This document shows positions 16,498 to 26,115 of a stretch of DNA of 64,000 bases, one piece after another. The stretch spans positions 1-64,000 of the forward strand of contig NZ_FPBF01000005.1 of assembly GCF_900116615.1 (NCBI RefSeq), read 5' to 3'. How positions within the stretch are numbered: the stretch's first letter is position 1; each line of letters begins with the position of its first letter. Source of the stretch: Algoriphagus locisalis. GTDB taxonomy: Bacteria > Bacteroidota > Bacteroidia > Cytophagales > Cyclobacteriaceae. Under the pieces are notes generated by a model. It was given only the letters and a program-made list of their open reading frames with translations. It had not been told where the DNA came from and made no database searches. Made by a program: the position numbers and the translations under genes.

Positions 16498-17256
16498 TCA
16501 ATCAAATGTCTTCGAGCTGTCAGCGATCATCTCGTTGATCTCAGCCAATTCCTTCTCTGTCAAGTCACGCCATTTACCTACCGGAATATCCAGATGCACG
16601 TTCATAATTCGGATTCGCTTCAATTGAAGTACTTTAAATCCAAAATGCTCACACATTCTACGTATCTGACGGTTTAAGCCTTGAGTAAGGGTGATTCTGA
16701 ATTTGAATTTACTTATACGTTCCACTTTACATGGATCCGTTACAGTGTCCAAGATCGGAACTCCTGCTCCCATCAATTTGATGAACTCATCGTTCACAGG
16801 CCGATCTACAGTGACGATGTATTCCTTCTCGTGATTGTTTTTAGAGCGAAGAATCTTATTTACAATATCACCTTCGCTGGTTAAAAATATCAGCCCTTCA
16901 CTGTCTTTATCCAGTCTTCCAATTGGGAAAATCCGCTGCGGATGACCTATGAAGTCAATGATATTATCCTTTTCCCCCTTGACGTCAGTAGTACTCACTA
17001 TGCCCACAGGTTTGTTGAAAGCTATGTAAGTGTGGACTTGTTTAGGTTTCCCTACTGCTTCTCCATCCACTGCCACCACATCTGAAGGTCCTACCTTAGT
17101 TCCAAGTTCAGGAACTTTACCGTTGATAGTGATCCGGCCTTCTTCCAGAAGTTTGTCCGCTCCGCGTCGAGAGCAAAATCCAACTTCGCTCAGGTATTTA
17201 TTGATTCGTATGTATTGATCTGTTTCCAAGGAATTCAAATTGGATTTGAAGCGCAA
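16498..17256 (-). CDS. rluF: 23S rRNA pseudouridine(2604) synthase
   Basis: 252 residues with an N-terminal S4 RNA-binding domain ([20 protein letters not shown]) and a pseudouridine synthase domain with catalytic Asp116 in [14 protein letters not shown]. Further blocks are [37 protein letters not shown] and [18 protein letters not shown]. The order and wording of these blocks follow E. coli RluF closely, rather than RsuA or RluB/E. Known role: isomerises U2604 of 23S rRNA. The first about 15 residues before the S4 domain are extra, so a start a few codons in is possible, but no better ATG is present. Confidence 0.93.
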   Translation of the reverse strand: MRFKSNLNSLETDQYIRINKYLSEVGFCSRRGADKLLEEGRITINGKVPELGTKVGPSDVVAVDGEAVGKPKQVHTYIAFNKPVGIVSTTDVKGEKDNIIDFIGHPQRIFPIGRLDKDSEGLIFLTSEGDIVNKILRSKNNHEKEYIVTVDRPVNDEFIKLMGAGVPILDTVTDPCKVERISKFKFRITLTQGLNRQIRRMCEHFGFKVLQLKRIRIMNVHLDIPVGKWRDLTEKELAEINEMIADSSKTFD

Positions 17257-17320
17257 GTTACATAATTGATATTTACCGCGGTGGACGCAGAGGATTGCGC
17301 AGAGCGCGCAGCTGAATTAT

Positions 17321-17765
17321 CTATTGGTTCGAGTCTCATGACTTGGACCTAGTATAATGCAGTCTCCCGACTGCAAATTTACTTGTTGAAATTCGGAAAC
17401 TCTGCTTCACTAGAATCTTGGTAGCGGTATTCAATGAACGTTATTTTTTGTTTGCAAATTCATAATAATTGCTAATCTCGAAAGAGCAGTCTGAAGACTG
17501 CATTATCAATAGTCCAAGTCTAAAGACTTGAACAAGTACCAATAACTTCGATGATTAAATCTGCTTAAATCAGCGGATCTTTTGTCAGACTGATCCTAAA
17601 ATCCTAACTAAATAATATGTACTCAAGCTCTTCAGGAATCTCGTAAATCGCACTTCGTATTTCGTAAATCACTAGAGATTGCTACGTTCCTTCGTCACTA
17701 CCGATGACGTTGAATTTTTATTCCGCGTTCTCTCCGTAGCCTCTCTGCCCTTTGCGGTAAATCGA
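17321..17765. repeat. Intergenic repeat block A (first of a pair flanking the 17994-18713 gene)
   Basis: This block is nearly identical to 18814-19172 over two segments (17321-17530 and 17631-17765). It is built from short palindromes: GCAGTCTCCCGACTGC, CAGTCTGAAGACTG and CAAGTCTAAAGACTTG, a TCGTAAATCGCACTTCGTATTTCGTAAAT tract described here only by its half-words, and a terminal TCTGCCCTTTGCGGTAAAT. About 95 bp (17531-17630) are present here but not in the second block. No protein frame is convincing in the 737-bp gap 17257-17993. Confidence 0.85.
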
Positions 17766-17993
17766 GTAAAATCATTCTAAAAACAGACTGCTTCATTTCC
17801 TCCCGATCCGATGAAACCAGTCAGAAGACTAAAAAGGATTTTGTTAAGGTATCTTGGTTACGGAGTTTATGAGTTATTTACTAATCTTAAACTACTCAGT
17901 TATCTTATCCCCATTTATAGGGATTTTAGGGTGGATTTTACCGACTTTCACTTTCATAAGATATATTTAGGCTTAGGCTATCAAAAGTGAACT

Positions 17994-18713
17994 ATGAAAA
18001 CTGATTTACTTCTCAAATTCTTCGTTTATATTTCGTTAATCTTGACTATCTCTTCCTGCGATTCTTTAGGTGACGGCCCGGGAGATGATGAACCGTATTA
18101 TCCAGATAAAACGCAAACATTAGGAAAATTTGGAGGAGTTGTACTTGGCTCTTCTGGATTTTATATCATTACCCTGAAACCCTTAAATTCTGAAGCACTT
18201 TTTCATTTTGATGGTGAAGATTACACCTTGACTACCACCACTGAGATCAAACCTGAGCAAGCAGTGGAGGCAATGGTCCTCTCTGATGGGACTCGGTCTA
18301 TTACCATTAGCGTTGACGAAATGCGTACCAATGCGCAGATTACAATTCTAGTTCCAGGCCATGATGTTATCTATACCTTGGACAATATGTTAGCAGAAAA
18401 TGCGGTTTCCTTATATCTGGGTTCCAGTACCTCTTCCTTTGAAGATTCTTTTATCAATTATGACTACAACCTCAGCTTAAACCACGAAGTAGGTGATTTT
18501 ACTATCATTCAGAAAACCACTGGCTCAAGCAACCCGAGTGAAATAGGAATGACTGAAACTATAAATGGGTCATTCTCAATCCAGGGAGGGAAAATAAATT
18601 TTTCAGGTGACTTTGGAAACCTAACTCTTAATTATAGCGCTACTGAAATCGAGTTTACCGAAGTCGGAGATAGTAACTATTTCTTCCAAATAGATCTCAA
18701 TAAAGTTTATTGA
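17994..18713 (+). CDS. Putative lipoprotein, unknown function
   Basis: 239 residues with a lipobox (LTISSC, Cys22) after a hydrophobic stretch, then an acidic linker (DGPGDDEPYYPD) and a soluble beta-rich domain. No family was recognised. The gene is isolated between two copies of a long intergenic repeat, both about 60-100 bp or more away, which could reflect a duplication or an inserted segment. It ends with TGA at 18711-18713. Sec export and lipidation are predicted from the sequence; everything else is unknown. Confidence 0.7.
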   Translation: MKTDLLLKFFVYISLILTISSCDSLGDGPGDDEPYYPDKTQTLGKFGGVVLGSSGFYIITLKPLNSEALFHFDGEDYTLTTTTEIKPEQAVEAMVLSDGTRSITISVDEMRTNAQITILVPGHDVIYTLDNMLAENAVSLYLGSSTSSFEDSFINYDYNLSLNHEVGDFTIIQKTTGSSNPSEIGMTETINGSFSIQGGKINFSGDFGNLTLNYSATEIEFTEVGDSNYFFQIDLNKVY

Positions 18714-18813
18714 TTTAGCTTATTTAGGATATTCAGATAGCTTATGTTTAGCGGCTTTATCAATAATGATGACTTGCTGTAAATAGAGCGTTTAGTTTAG
18801 TAAATCAGATGCT

Positions 18814-19172
18814 CTATTGGTTCAAGGTCTCATGACTTGGACCTAATATAATGCAGTCTCCCGACTGCAAATTTACTTGTTGAAATTCGGAAACTCTGCT
18901 TCACCAGAATCTTGGTAGCGGTATTCAATCACCGGTATTTCTTGTATGCAAATTCATAATAATTGCTAATCTCGAAAGACCAGTCTGAAGACTGCATTAT
19001 CAATAGTCCAAGTCTAAAGACTTGAACAAGTGCCAAGTTCTTCAGGAATCTCGTAAATCGCACTTCGTATTTCGTAAATCACTAGAGATTGCTTCGCTCC
19101 TTCGTCGCTCGCAAAGACGTTGAGTGTATATGCCGCGTTCTCCGCGCAGCCTCGGTGCCCTTTGCGGTAAAA
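18814..19172. repeat. Intergenic repeat block B (second of the flanking pair)
   Basis: Direct copy of block A, differing by scattered substitutions (for example GGACCTAATATAATG against GGACCTAGTATAATG) and lacking the 95-bp internal segment. It ends with the TGCCCTTTGCGGTAAAA word also seen near 16480. The 521-bp gap 18714-19234 is otherwise empty except for the terminator of the M23 gene. Confidence 0.85.
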
Positions 19173-19215
19173 TTAAAAAACAAAAAAAAGCGCAAATCCG
19201 AAGACCTGCGCTTTT
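19172..19215 (-). terminator. Terminator of the M23 peptidase gene
   Basis: On the minus strand, an AAAAGCGCA stem (19207-19215) pairs with TGCGCTTTT (19186-19194) across a 12-base loop and is followed by a T-rich run (19172-19189), about 20 bp after the stop codon. Confidence 0.8.
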
Positions 19216-19234
19216 GTATGCATGTGGTTAAAGA

Positions 19235-20542
19235 CTACTCACTTTTTGCTGGTACTACTGGCTTTAGAGTCTCCGCTACCAATCTATCTGGTTCTCCCGG
19301 AATTCTGATCGCTGCCAGTCTTTCCAAATAATCTGCTTTTGTTGACTCAAATGCTAACTTGTTGGCTGATGAAATAGGCTCAGAAGGTGGGATTTTCTCT
19401 CTCAACCAATCTTCCTGCTTGCCGTTTTTCCAAAATCTAAAGCAAAGGTGTGGACCTGTAGCCAAGCCTGTGCTTCCTACATAGCCAATCACTTGGCCTT
19501 GCTTGATGCGAGTACCTGGCTTGATTCCTTTGGCAATCTTCGACATGTGCAGGTATTGCGTGGTATAGGTGCCATTATGCTTGATCTTTACATAATTTCC
19601 ATTGGCAGAAGTGTACCGAGCATCGGTTACTGTTCCTTCTCCTACGGATCTTATTTCTGTACCGGTTGGCGCGGCGTAGTCTGTACCCAAGTGAGCTTTG
19701 TAACGCTTCTGAACGGGATGAAACCGCTTCAGACTATATCTAGAGCTGATTCTGGAGTACTTCAGTGGGTCTCTCAAGAATGCCTTTTTGAAGCTATCTC
19801 CATTTTGATCGTAGAAGGCTATCTCGCCATTTTGCTCAAATGGAATCGCGTAATATGGAGTCCCTTTGTGCTCAAAAAATGCGGTTTTAATATCTGAAAC
19901 ACCAACTACAACTCCATCGATTACTTTTTCCTCATAAGATACTTTGAACTTGTCTCCTTTTTGCAAAGCTCCAAAATCTATTGACCAACCGTATAAATCG
20001 GCAAACTGATCAATGATGTCATAAGTAACTCCTAAACCAGTCATGTCAGCAGAAAGGTTGGAATCGATAATTCCGCCTGCCTCTTTGGTTCTGTATTCAG
20101 CAGGTTTTTCTGCTTTGTAAATGTCTATGGAATCCAGATTGAATACTACATATTCAGCGGGATTTGGTTCGTAGATGAAAAAAGCTGCCTGTGATGAATC
20201 GGCAGGAGTTACTACCGTAAACTTTTTATTTGCCGCTATTCCTCTTACATCAAAAATCTCCTTTGACTTTTTGGCGATTTGATCAATAATCTGGTAGGGG
20301 ACATTAAAAGGGGCTAGGATAGATCCGAGTGTCTGGTTTTTACTGACTGTTCCTTCTACAATATTCAACCCGGTGACGTTGATTCCATAGAGGAAAACCT
20401 GGTTCGCAAGGGAATCTATCAAAGGCGGTTCAACGATCTCAGCTTCCTTTTCGGCTTGAAAAGGCAGGTCGAAAAATTGGAGCGAAGATGCTGCGCCAAT
20501 GGTGATAACGAGAGCAGCAATTCCTATCCAAATCTTTTTCAT
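19235..20542 (-). CDS. M23 family (LytM-type) peptidoglycan endopeptidase, membrane-anchored
   Basis: 435 residues. An N-terminal signal or anchor (MKKIWIGIAALVITIGAASS) is followed by a long central region and a C-terminal M23 domain: HLGTDYAAPTGT supplies the H-x3-D zinc motif, then GNYVKIKHNGTYTTQYLHMSK and GPHLCFRFWKNG. In classical M23 enzymes the last motif is HxH; here it is HLC, so the third zinc ligand is Cys rather than His. I believe this variant recurs in Bacteroidota homologues. Role: cell-wall remodelling in the periplasm, or activation of amidases if inactive. It is monocistronic with its own terminator. Confidence 0.9.
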   Translation of the reverse strand: MKKIWIGIAALVITIGAASSLQFFDLPFQAEKEAEIVEPPLIDSLANQVFLYGINVTGLNIVEGTVSKNQTLGSILAPFNVPYQIIDQIAKKSKEIFDVRGIAANKKFTVVTPADSSQAAFFIYEPNPAEYVVFNLDSIDIYKAEKPAEYRTKEAGGIIDSNLSADMTGLGVTYDIIDQFADLYGWSIDFGALQKGDKFKVSYEEKVIDGVVVGVSDIKTAFFEHKGTPYYAIPFEQNGEIAFYDQNGDSFKKAFLRDPLKYSRISSRYSLKRFHPVQKRYKAHLGTDYAAPTGTEIRSVGEGTVTDARYTSANGNYVKIKHNGTYTTQYLHMSKIAKGIKPGTRIKQGQVIGYVGSTGLATGPHLCFRFWKNGKQEDWLREKIPPSEPISSANKLAFESTKADYLERLAAIRIPGEPDRLVAETLKPVVPAKSE

Positions 20543-20832
20543 TAATCTATACTATTAGGGGAATTTTTGAAATTTAACTCAAAGAAGTAAAAAAGGGCTT
20601 TTAATCCAAGTTTTGGGGTGTAAACCTTTCGATTCCACTTTACCAACTATCATACCAACGTAGAAATTGAGGGTATTATTTTATTGGTAAATGTATATGA
20701 CCGACTTCAAGCATTTTCTGGAAGTTTTGCCTTTTTTTGAAGTTATGTATGGTTTTCTGGGAAAATCTTAAAGAAATTGACGAAAATATTGCTAATCATC
20801 CATTGATTCGTGTGTACTCACGGTCATTTCTT

Positions 20833-20840
20833 TATCTTTG
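20833..20840 (+). promoter_or_regulatory. Bacteroidota-type -7 promoter box upstream of aspS
   Basis: TATCTTTG matches the TAnnTTTG consensus and lies 25 bp before the aspS ATG. No good -33 TTTG is placed at the usual distance, so the call rests on the -7 box alone. Confidence 0.5.
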
Positions 20841-20865
20841 ACATCCCAAAAAACACTAAAAAAAC

Positions 20866-22617
20866 ATGCTGAGAACGCATACTTGTGGCGAACTTCGCCT
20901 GGATCACGTAAATCAAGAAGTAACTCTTGCCGGCTGGGTACAGCGAGTAAGAAATAAAGGAGGTTTAATCTGGGTTGATCTTCGCGATCGATACGGCCTG
21001 ACCCAATTGATTTTTGAAGAGGACTCCAGCGAAAAAGCATTGTTGGAAAAAGCGGCTGAATTAGGTCGTGAGTTCGTAGTGCAGACTACTGGGAAAGTAA
21101 TCGAGCGAACTTCCAAAAACGATAAAATCCCAACCGGTTCTATTGAAATCAAAGTGACAGCTCTCGAAGTATTGAATGCGGCGAAAGTTCCTCCATTCAT
21201 CATAGAAGATGAAACAGACGGAGGTGACGAGCTCCGTATGAAATACAGATACCTCGATCTGCGTAGAAATGTGGTTCGTGAGAAACTCCAACTGCGCCAC
21301 AAGATGATGCAGGAGACCCGTAAATACATGGATGCGCAGGATTTCATCGAGGTGGAGACTCCCGTTTTGATCAAATCTACTCCAGAAGGAGCCCGTGACT
21401 TTGTAGTACCTAGTCGTACCAATCCGGGTGAATTCTATGCTTTGCCTCAGTCTCCTCAGACTTTCAAGCAATTGCTGATGGTTTCCGGTTTTGACAGATA
21501 TTTTCAGATCGTAAAATGCTTCCGCGACGAAGACTTGAGAGCTGATCGCCAGCCGGAGTTTACTCAGATTGACTGCGAAATGGCATTCGTAGATCAGGAA
21601 GATATCCTAAATACTTTCGAAGGCTTGACCAAGCATTTGTTCAGCACGGTGAAAGGCGTGGAGCTTGAAGAAGTGAAGCGTATGACTTATGCTGATGCCA
21701 TGAAATTCTATGGTAACGATAAGCCAGATCTTCGTTTTGAAATGAAATTCGTTGAGTTGAACCACCTTGCCCAAGGCAAAGGGTTTAGCATTTTTGACAA
21801 TGCAGAATTGGTAGTAGGTATCTGTGCCAAAGGTGCTGCGGAATATACCCGTAAGCAATTGGATGCCTTGACAGATTGGGTGAAACGCCCACAAATCGGA
21901 GCCAAAGGAATGGTTTACGCCAAATACAATGCAGACGGAACCATCAAATCCACTGTGGATAAGTTCTATTCTGCTGATGATCTTCAGGATTGGGCAGATG
22001 CATTTGGTGCCACTCAAGGCGACTTGATGCTGATCCTCAGCGGGGATGCAGATAAAGTACGCAAGCAACTTTCTGAGCTTCGTCTAAAAATGGGTGAGGA
22101 TCTTGGACTTCGTGATCGCACCGTCTTCAAACCACTTTGGGTGATGGACTTTCCATTGTTGGAATGGGATGAGGAAACTGCAAGATTCCATGCCATGCAC
22201 CATCCATTCACTTCTCCGAAGAAAGAGGACATTGCATTGCTGGATTCCGATCCGGGAGCAGTGAGAGCAAATGCTTATGATTTGGTGATTAATGGTGTGG
22301 AAATAGGAGGTGGATCTATCCGTATCCACGATAGAGCTACCCAGCAATTGATGTTCAAGCATCTTGGTTTCACAGAAGAAGAAGCCCAAAAGCAATTCGG
22401 TTTCCTGATGGAAGCCTTCGAATATGGAGCACCACCACACGGCGGGATAGCTTTCGGATTTGATAGATTATGTGCGATTTTCGGTGGTTCTGATTCGATC
22501 AGAGATTACATCGCTTTCCCAAAAAACAATTCTGGAAGAGATGTGATGATCGATTCTCCAAGCAGCATCGCAGATGAGCAATTGAAAGAATTATCTATCC
22601 AATTAGCAGTTAAGTAG
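20866..22617 (+). CDS. aspS: Aspartyl-tRNA synthetase
   Basis: 583 residues, a full bacterial-type length. The N-terminal OB-fold anticodon-binding domain begins [19 protein letters not shown] and contains [20 protein letters not shown]. Class II catalytic motifs follow: motif 1 around [20 protein letters not shown], motif 2 in [18 protein letters not shown], and motif 3 in [15 protein letters not shown]. The GAD insertion domain lies between motifs 2 and 3. It charges tRNA-Asp in the cytoplasm. It is monocistronic, with a TAnnTTTG box upstream and a hairpin array starting at the stop codon. Confidence 0.98.
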   Translation: MLRTHTCGELRLDHVNQEVTLAGWVQRVRNKGGLIWVDLRDRYGLTQLIFEEDSSEKALLEKAAELGREFVVQTTGKVIERTSKNDKIPTGSIEIKVTALEVLNAAKVPPFIIEDETDGGDELRMKYRYLDLRRNVVREKLQLRHKMMQETRKYMDAQDFIEVETPVLIKSTPEGARDFVVPSRTNPGEFYALPQSPQTFKQLLMVSGFDRYFQIVKCFRDEDLRADRQPEFTQIDCEMAFVDQEDILNTFEGLTKHLFSTVKGVELEEVKRMTYADAMKFYGNDKPDLRFEMKFVELNHLAQGKGFSIFDNAELVVGICAKGAAEYTRKQLDALTDWVKRPQIGAKGMVYAKYNADGTIKSTVDKFYSADDLQDWADAFGATQGDLMLILSGDADKVRKQLSELRLKMGEDLGLRDRTVFKPLWVMDFPLLEWDEETARFHAMHHPFTSPKKEDIALLDSDPGAVRANAYDLVINGVEIGGGSIRIHDRATQQLMFKHLGFTEEEAQKQFGFLMEAFEYGAPPHGGIAFGFDRLCAIFGGSDSIRDYIAFPKNNSGRDVMIDSPSSIADEQLKELSIQLAVK

Positions 22618-22725
22618 GGGCGAATAAACATTCGCTCCCTGGCAAATAAACATTCGCTCCAGGGAGAATAGACATTCTCTCCCGGACGAATCAATATTCG
22701 CCTGATGGCGAAAAATCTTTCGCCC
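22617..22725 (+). repeat. Array of five short hairpin units directly after aspS
   Basis: Five units of about 20-24 bp: GGGGCGAAT-AAAC-ATTCGCTCC; CCTGGCAAAT-AAAC-ATTCGCTCCAGG; GAGAAT-AGAC-ATTCTC; CGAAT-CAAT-ATTCG; GGCGAAA-AATC-TTTCGCC. Each can fold alone, and stem bases change in pairs between units (GCGAAT/ATTCGC against GAGAAT/ATTCTC). The last has a perfect 7-bp stem followed by CTTTTG and may serve as the aspS terminator. The gap 22726-22936 shows nothing else. Confidence 0.75.
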
Positions 22726-22936
22726 TTTTGATGAACATATTAGAGGCTGTTTCAGAGATGAGACAGCCTTTAGTGTTTTATAGCTAACTTAAGTAAAAAG
22801 TTATAGTGGAAGAGCTAGGGAACTAGCATTAGACAAGCGCAAGGATGTAGATGAATAGCACTTTTGTTATATTGAGAAGGAGTTTGATTTCAGGCTTTGA
22901 AATTCAAAACAAAACATACATCTATTATTCCTAAGA

Positions 22937-24025
22937 ATGAAGCCTAAAAAAAAAATTGCCAGGAAAGCGTATTTAACTTTTACTATTTTTTTACTGTTTG
23001 GACATTTAGCTTTTGCCCAGACGGCTGAAAAATTACTTTCTACCACCCAGGCTTTTATGGAGACACTGGATGAGGATCAAAAAAACCAAGTGATGTTCGC
23101 TATGGAGGATAGCATGCGAACTGAATGGACAAATTTACCTCTTGGACTCGCACCTAGAGCGGGACTTAGATATGGAGATCTTTCCGAGGAATCCATGATC
23201 CAATTCCATAAGATTTTAAGTGCAGTTTTCAGCTCACAAGGTTATTTGAAAACCTTCAGTATTATGCAGGTGGATGATATTCTGCATGAATTGTTTGAAA
23301 TAAAATATAAGAAAGGCGAAGTTCCAGAAAGCTCAATGGAAATGATCCGTGGCTTGAATTGGGACTATGGGAATTATTTTATAGCAATCTGGGGAGAGCC
23401 TACGCGGGATGGCGCTTGGGGATTCAAATTCGAAGGTCACCATCTTTCAATTAACTTGACTGTAACAGGTTCAGAATATGCGGTGACCCCGTTGTTTTTT
23501 GGATCAGATCCAGCAGTAGTTGAGGAAACTCAATATGCAGGCTTAAGGCCTTTGAGCAAGGAAGAGGATTATGGGTTTTGGTTTGTGAATACCCTCGATG
23601 AGGAGCAAAAAGCAAAAGCTGTGTTCGAGGATAAAGTTCCTGGAGATATTATCACCAGCCCTGATAGACCGCAGTGGATTTCTGAATATAGAGGGATTAA
23701 AGGCTCAGAACTGAATCCTGATCAACAGCAAATTCTTCATTACCTGATAGAAGAATATATAGGAAACCTCGAAATCCAGAAAGCTGAAGAATACTTGGCT
23801 ATTCTCCATGAGAGAGGGTTAGGTGAAGTTTATTTCTCTTGGATCGGGAGTTTGGAGCCTATGAAGGCGCATTATTATTTAATCCATAGTCCTGACTTTA
23901 TCATCGAATACGACAACGTAGGCTTCTTGGATAACGCCAACCATATCCATTCAATTTTGAGAAAAAACAACAATGATTTTGGTGCTGATATCCTGAGAAA
24001 GCATAGAATGGATCATCAGCATTAA
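22937..24025 (+). CDS. DUF3500 domain protein, secreted
   Basis: 362 residues with a signal peptide ending LAFAQ at about residue 28. The body matches the DUF3500 pattern: FMETLDEDQKNQVMFAMEDS, WTNLPLG, GDLSEESMIQFHKIL, then YFIAIWGEPTRDGAWGFKFE followed by GHHLSINLTV and a TPLFFGSDPA motif, with NTLDEEQKAKAVFEDK later. Known biology: the family is widespread and secreted, with no established activity. The conserved GHH and Trp-rich block suggests ligand or metal binding (inference). It stands between aspS and an amidase in the same orientation, but gaps of 143 bp or more argue against tight coupling. Confidence 0.85.
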   Translation: MKPKKKIARKAYLTFTIFLLFGHLAFAQTAEKLLSTTQAFMETLDEDQKNQVMFAMEDSMRTEWTNLPLGLAPRAGLRYGDLSEESMIQFHKILSAVFSSQGYLKTFSIMQVDDILHELFEIKYKKGEVPESSMEMIRGLNWDYGNYFIAIWGEPTRDGAWGFKFEGHHLSINLTVTGSEYAVTPLFFGSDPAVVEETQYAGLRPLSKEEDYGFWFVNTLDEEQKAKAVFEDKVPGDIITSPDRPQWISEYRGIKGSELNPDQQQILHYLIEEYIGNLEIQKAEEYLAILHERGLGEVYFSWIGSLEPMKAHYYLIHSPDFIIEYDNVGFLDNANHIHSILRKNNNDFGADILRKHRMDHQH

Positions 24026-24168
24026 TTTTTTTGAAAAAGCAACTTTGTATAACTTACTTAGGATAGGGGTTTTTCAACTGAATGTTTTTTGTTCGGCTAA
24101 GTCCGAATCTGAGCAGCATTGATTAATTCTTGAGTTGATAAATAGATCAAGTTGTTACCAATACTGCC

Positions 24169-25695
24169 ATGAATAGATTACTGCCGTTTTTTGTTTTTCT
24201 ACTGCTTTTTTCAGCCTGCCTTCCTGAAAAGGAACGGTTAATTCTTGATTTGGAGGAGCTGAGTATTGAGTCAATTCACCAGAAATACAAATCTGGGGAA
24301 TTGAGCGCAGTGCAATTGGTGGAGGCATACCTCGCTCGCATTGATTCGGTAAATCCTAAAATAAATGCACTGACCATCGTCAACCCCAAGGCATTAGAAT
24401 TGGCAAAAGCCTTAGATGAAGAGTATAAAGAAACAGGCATTCTCAGACCGCTTCATGGCATTCCAATGATCGTAAAAGACAATATCAATACGATTGGTAT
24501 GCCGACTACGGCAGGATCCTTAGCTTTAGCCGATTTTTACCCGGAGACAGATGCATTCATCATTCAGCAGCTGGAAGCAGCAGGAGCAATTATTATTGCC
24601 AAATCCAATATGGCCGAATGGGCTTTTTCCCCTATGCATTCTGAGAGTTCCACAGCTGGCATCACTCGAAATCCTTATAATTTGGATTATGTTCCGGCAG
24701 GATCCAGTGGAGGCACAGGAACTGGAATAGCTGCTAATTTGGGGGTCATAGGGCTGGGAACTGACACCGGCAATTCAATCCGTGGCCCTTCTTCGCATAA
24801 TGCCTTGGTTGGATTCAGAACTACACTTGGGCTAGTAAGCAGAGAAGGTATCGTGCCACTTTATCTTCGAAATGATGTAGTCGGCCCCATGTGCAAGACG
24901 GTTGAGGATGCTACCAGAACCCTGCAAGTCATGGTAGGAGTCGATCCAAAAGATCCATTGACTCGCTATTCTGAAGGGAAAGCAGAAAAAGATTACCTGC
25001 AATACCTTGATAAAAATGGCTTACAAGGAGCTAGAATTGGTGTATTTAGAACCTTGAGTGAAAATGACCCAGACCCTGAAATCTCTGCCCTTTTTAACCA
25101 AGCCTTGAAAGATATGGAGGGCATAGGAGCCACAATTGTGGATTCTGTTTCGGTACCTAACTTTAATGAATTAAGACAAGACCAGTGGTGCCCTATGTTC
25201 CGCAAAGATTTGGAAGATTTCCTTCAAACCTATGTCAAGCGGGATACGATGAGCAGCTTGGAAGATGTGATTCGGGTAGGCACAAAGTCAGACTTTGCCC
25301 GCGGACGAATAGCTTCCTTTTCGGAGGATTCATTGAGAAGAGGAAATCCAGAAATCCCCTGTGGCAATGCATATGAAGATGAACGTAGAATTGCTTTTCG
25401 AGAAGCGATCGAACATACCATGGATTCACTGCAATTGGATGCTTTGGTTTACCCTTCTTGGAACAATAGGCCAGCGCTTATTGATAATTTTCAAGAAGAA
25501 TATCGAGGTGACAATTCCCAGATAATTGCTCCGGCTACCGGTCAGCCGGCATTTACCGTCCCAATGGGTTATAGCTCAGGTAATCTCCCTGCTGGACTGC
25601 AGTTTCTAGGAAGAATGTATGCTGAACCTACCTTGATACGACTGACTTACAGCTATGAGCAAGGGACAAATCATAGAGTTGCGCCGAAATTATAA
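24169..25695 (+). CDS. Amidase-signature family lipoprotein
   Basis: 508 residues with a lipobox (LLFSAC, Cys17). The amidase signature core is complete: Lys103 in IPMIVKDNINTIG, the cis-Ser in AGSSGGTGTG (Ser179/180) and the nucleophile Ser203 in DTGNSIRGP. The usual GGSIR is GNSIR here. Known biology: Ser-cisSer-Lys hydrolases cleave carboxamides, including peptide amides, fatty amides and Gln. Because it is predicted to be exported and lipidated it is not GatA (the cytoplasmic subunit); an envelope peptide-amide or scavenging hydrolase is inferred. Substrate unknown. No neighbouring gene gives a pathway. Confidence 0.9.
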   Translation: MNRLLPFFVFLLLFSACLPEKERLILDLEELSIESIHQKYKSGELSAVQLVEAYLARIDSVNPKINALTIVNPKALELAKALDEEYKETGILRPLHGIPMIVKDNINTIGMPTTAGSLALADFYPETDAFIIQQLEAAGAIIIAKSNMAEWAFSPMHSESSTAGITRNPYNLDYVPAGSSGGTGTGIAANLGVIGLGTDTGNSIRGPSSHNALVGFRTTLGLVSREGIVPLYLRNDVVGPMCKTVEDATRTLQVMVGVDPKDPLTRYSEGKAEKDYLQYLDKNGLQGARIGVFRTLSENDPDPEISALFNQALKDMEGIGATIVDSVSVPNFNELRQDQWCPMFRKDLEDFLQTYVKRDTMSSLEDVIRVGTKSDFARGRIASFSEDSLRRGNPEIPCGNAYEDERRIAFREAIEHTMDSLQLDALVYPSWNNRPALIDNFQEEYRGDNSQIIAPATGQPAFTVPMGYSSGNLPAGLQFLGRMYAEPTLIRLTYSYEQGTNHRVAPKL

Positions 25696-25762
25696 GTTTT
25701 ATCAATCAAATTGTAAGCAAAGTGGTATTTATGGATAGCAGTTTGTTTTGAAACTATACCAC

Positions 25763-25981
25763 TCAACCATACCGCTTTTTCAATTCCGATAAGATCCCCT
25801 CCAATCCATTCAGCCGGATTTCATACAGGGTATGTAACCACATTCCGAGTTTCCCTTCTGGAAAACCCTGGCCATACATCCATACCAAATAGTGTTCGGG
25901 AACATCACAAAGTAAACGGCCTTTGTACTTCCCGTAAGGCATTCTTTTAGTCACCAGATCGATAAGAATTTGTTGGTCCAT
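25763..25981 (-). CDS. DUF3820 family small protein
   Basis: 72 residues matching the DUF3820 pattern: LVTKRMPYGKYKGRLLCDVP, then EHYLVWMYGQGFPEGKLG and a helical C-terminus with LYEIRLNGLEGIL. Known biology: a compact family, sometimes labelled quorum-regulated virulence factor, without a proven function. It is convergent with the amidase gene, 67 bp away, and appears monocistronic. Confidence 0.82.
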   Translation of the reverse strand: MDQQILIDLVTKRMPYGKYKGRLLCDVPEHYLVWMYGQGFPEGKLGMWLHTLYEIRLNGLEGILSELKKRYG

Positions 25982-26115
25982 AGGGGCAAAGGTAAAAGGA
26001 ATTTGATTTTGACATTCTGCTTAGCTTCAATGCTGAAAATCTTTTCTTTCTGAATCAGGTTTGATTTATTATTGAATTAGTTTAATTTTTCGCATTAATT
26101 CTTACTACTCCATTT

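Noticed and set aside
22617-22725. Possible CRISPR-like array after aspS
   Set aside because: Units are directly adjacent hairpins without spacers and no cas gene is present.
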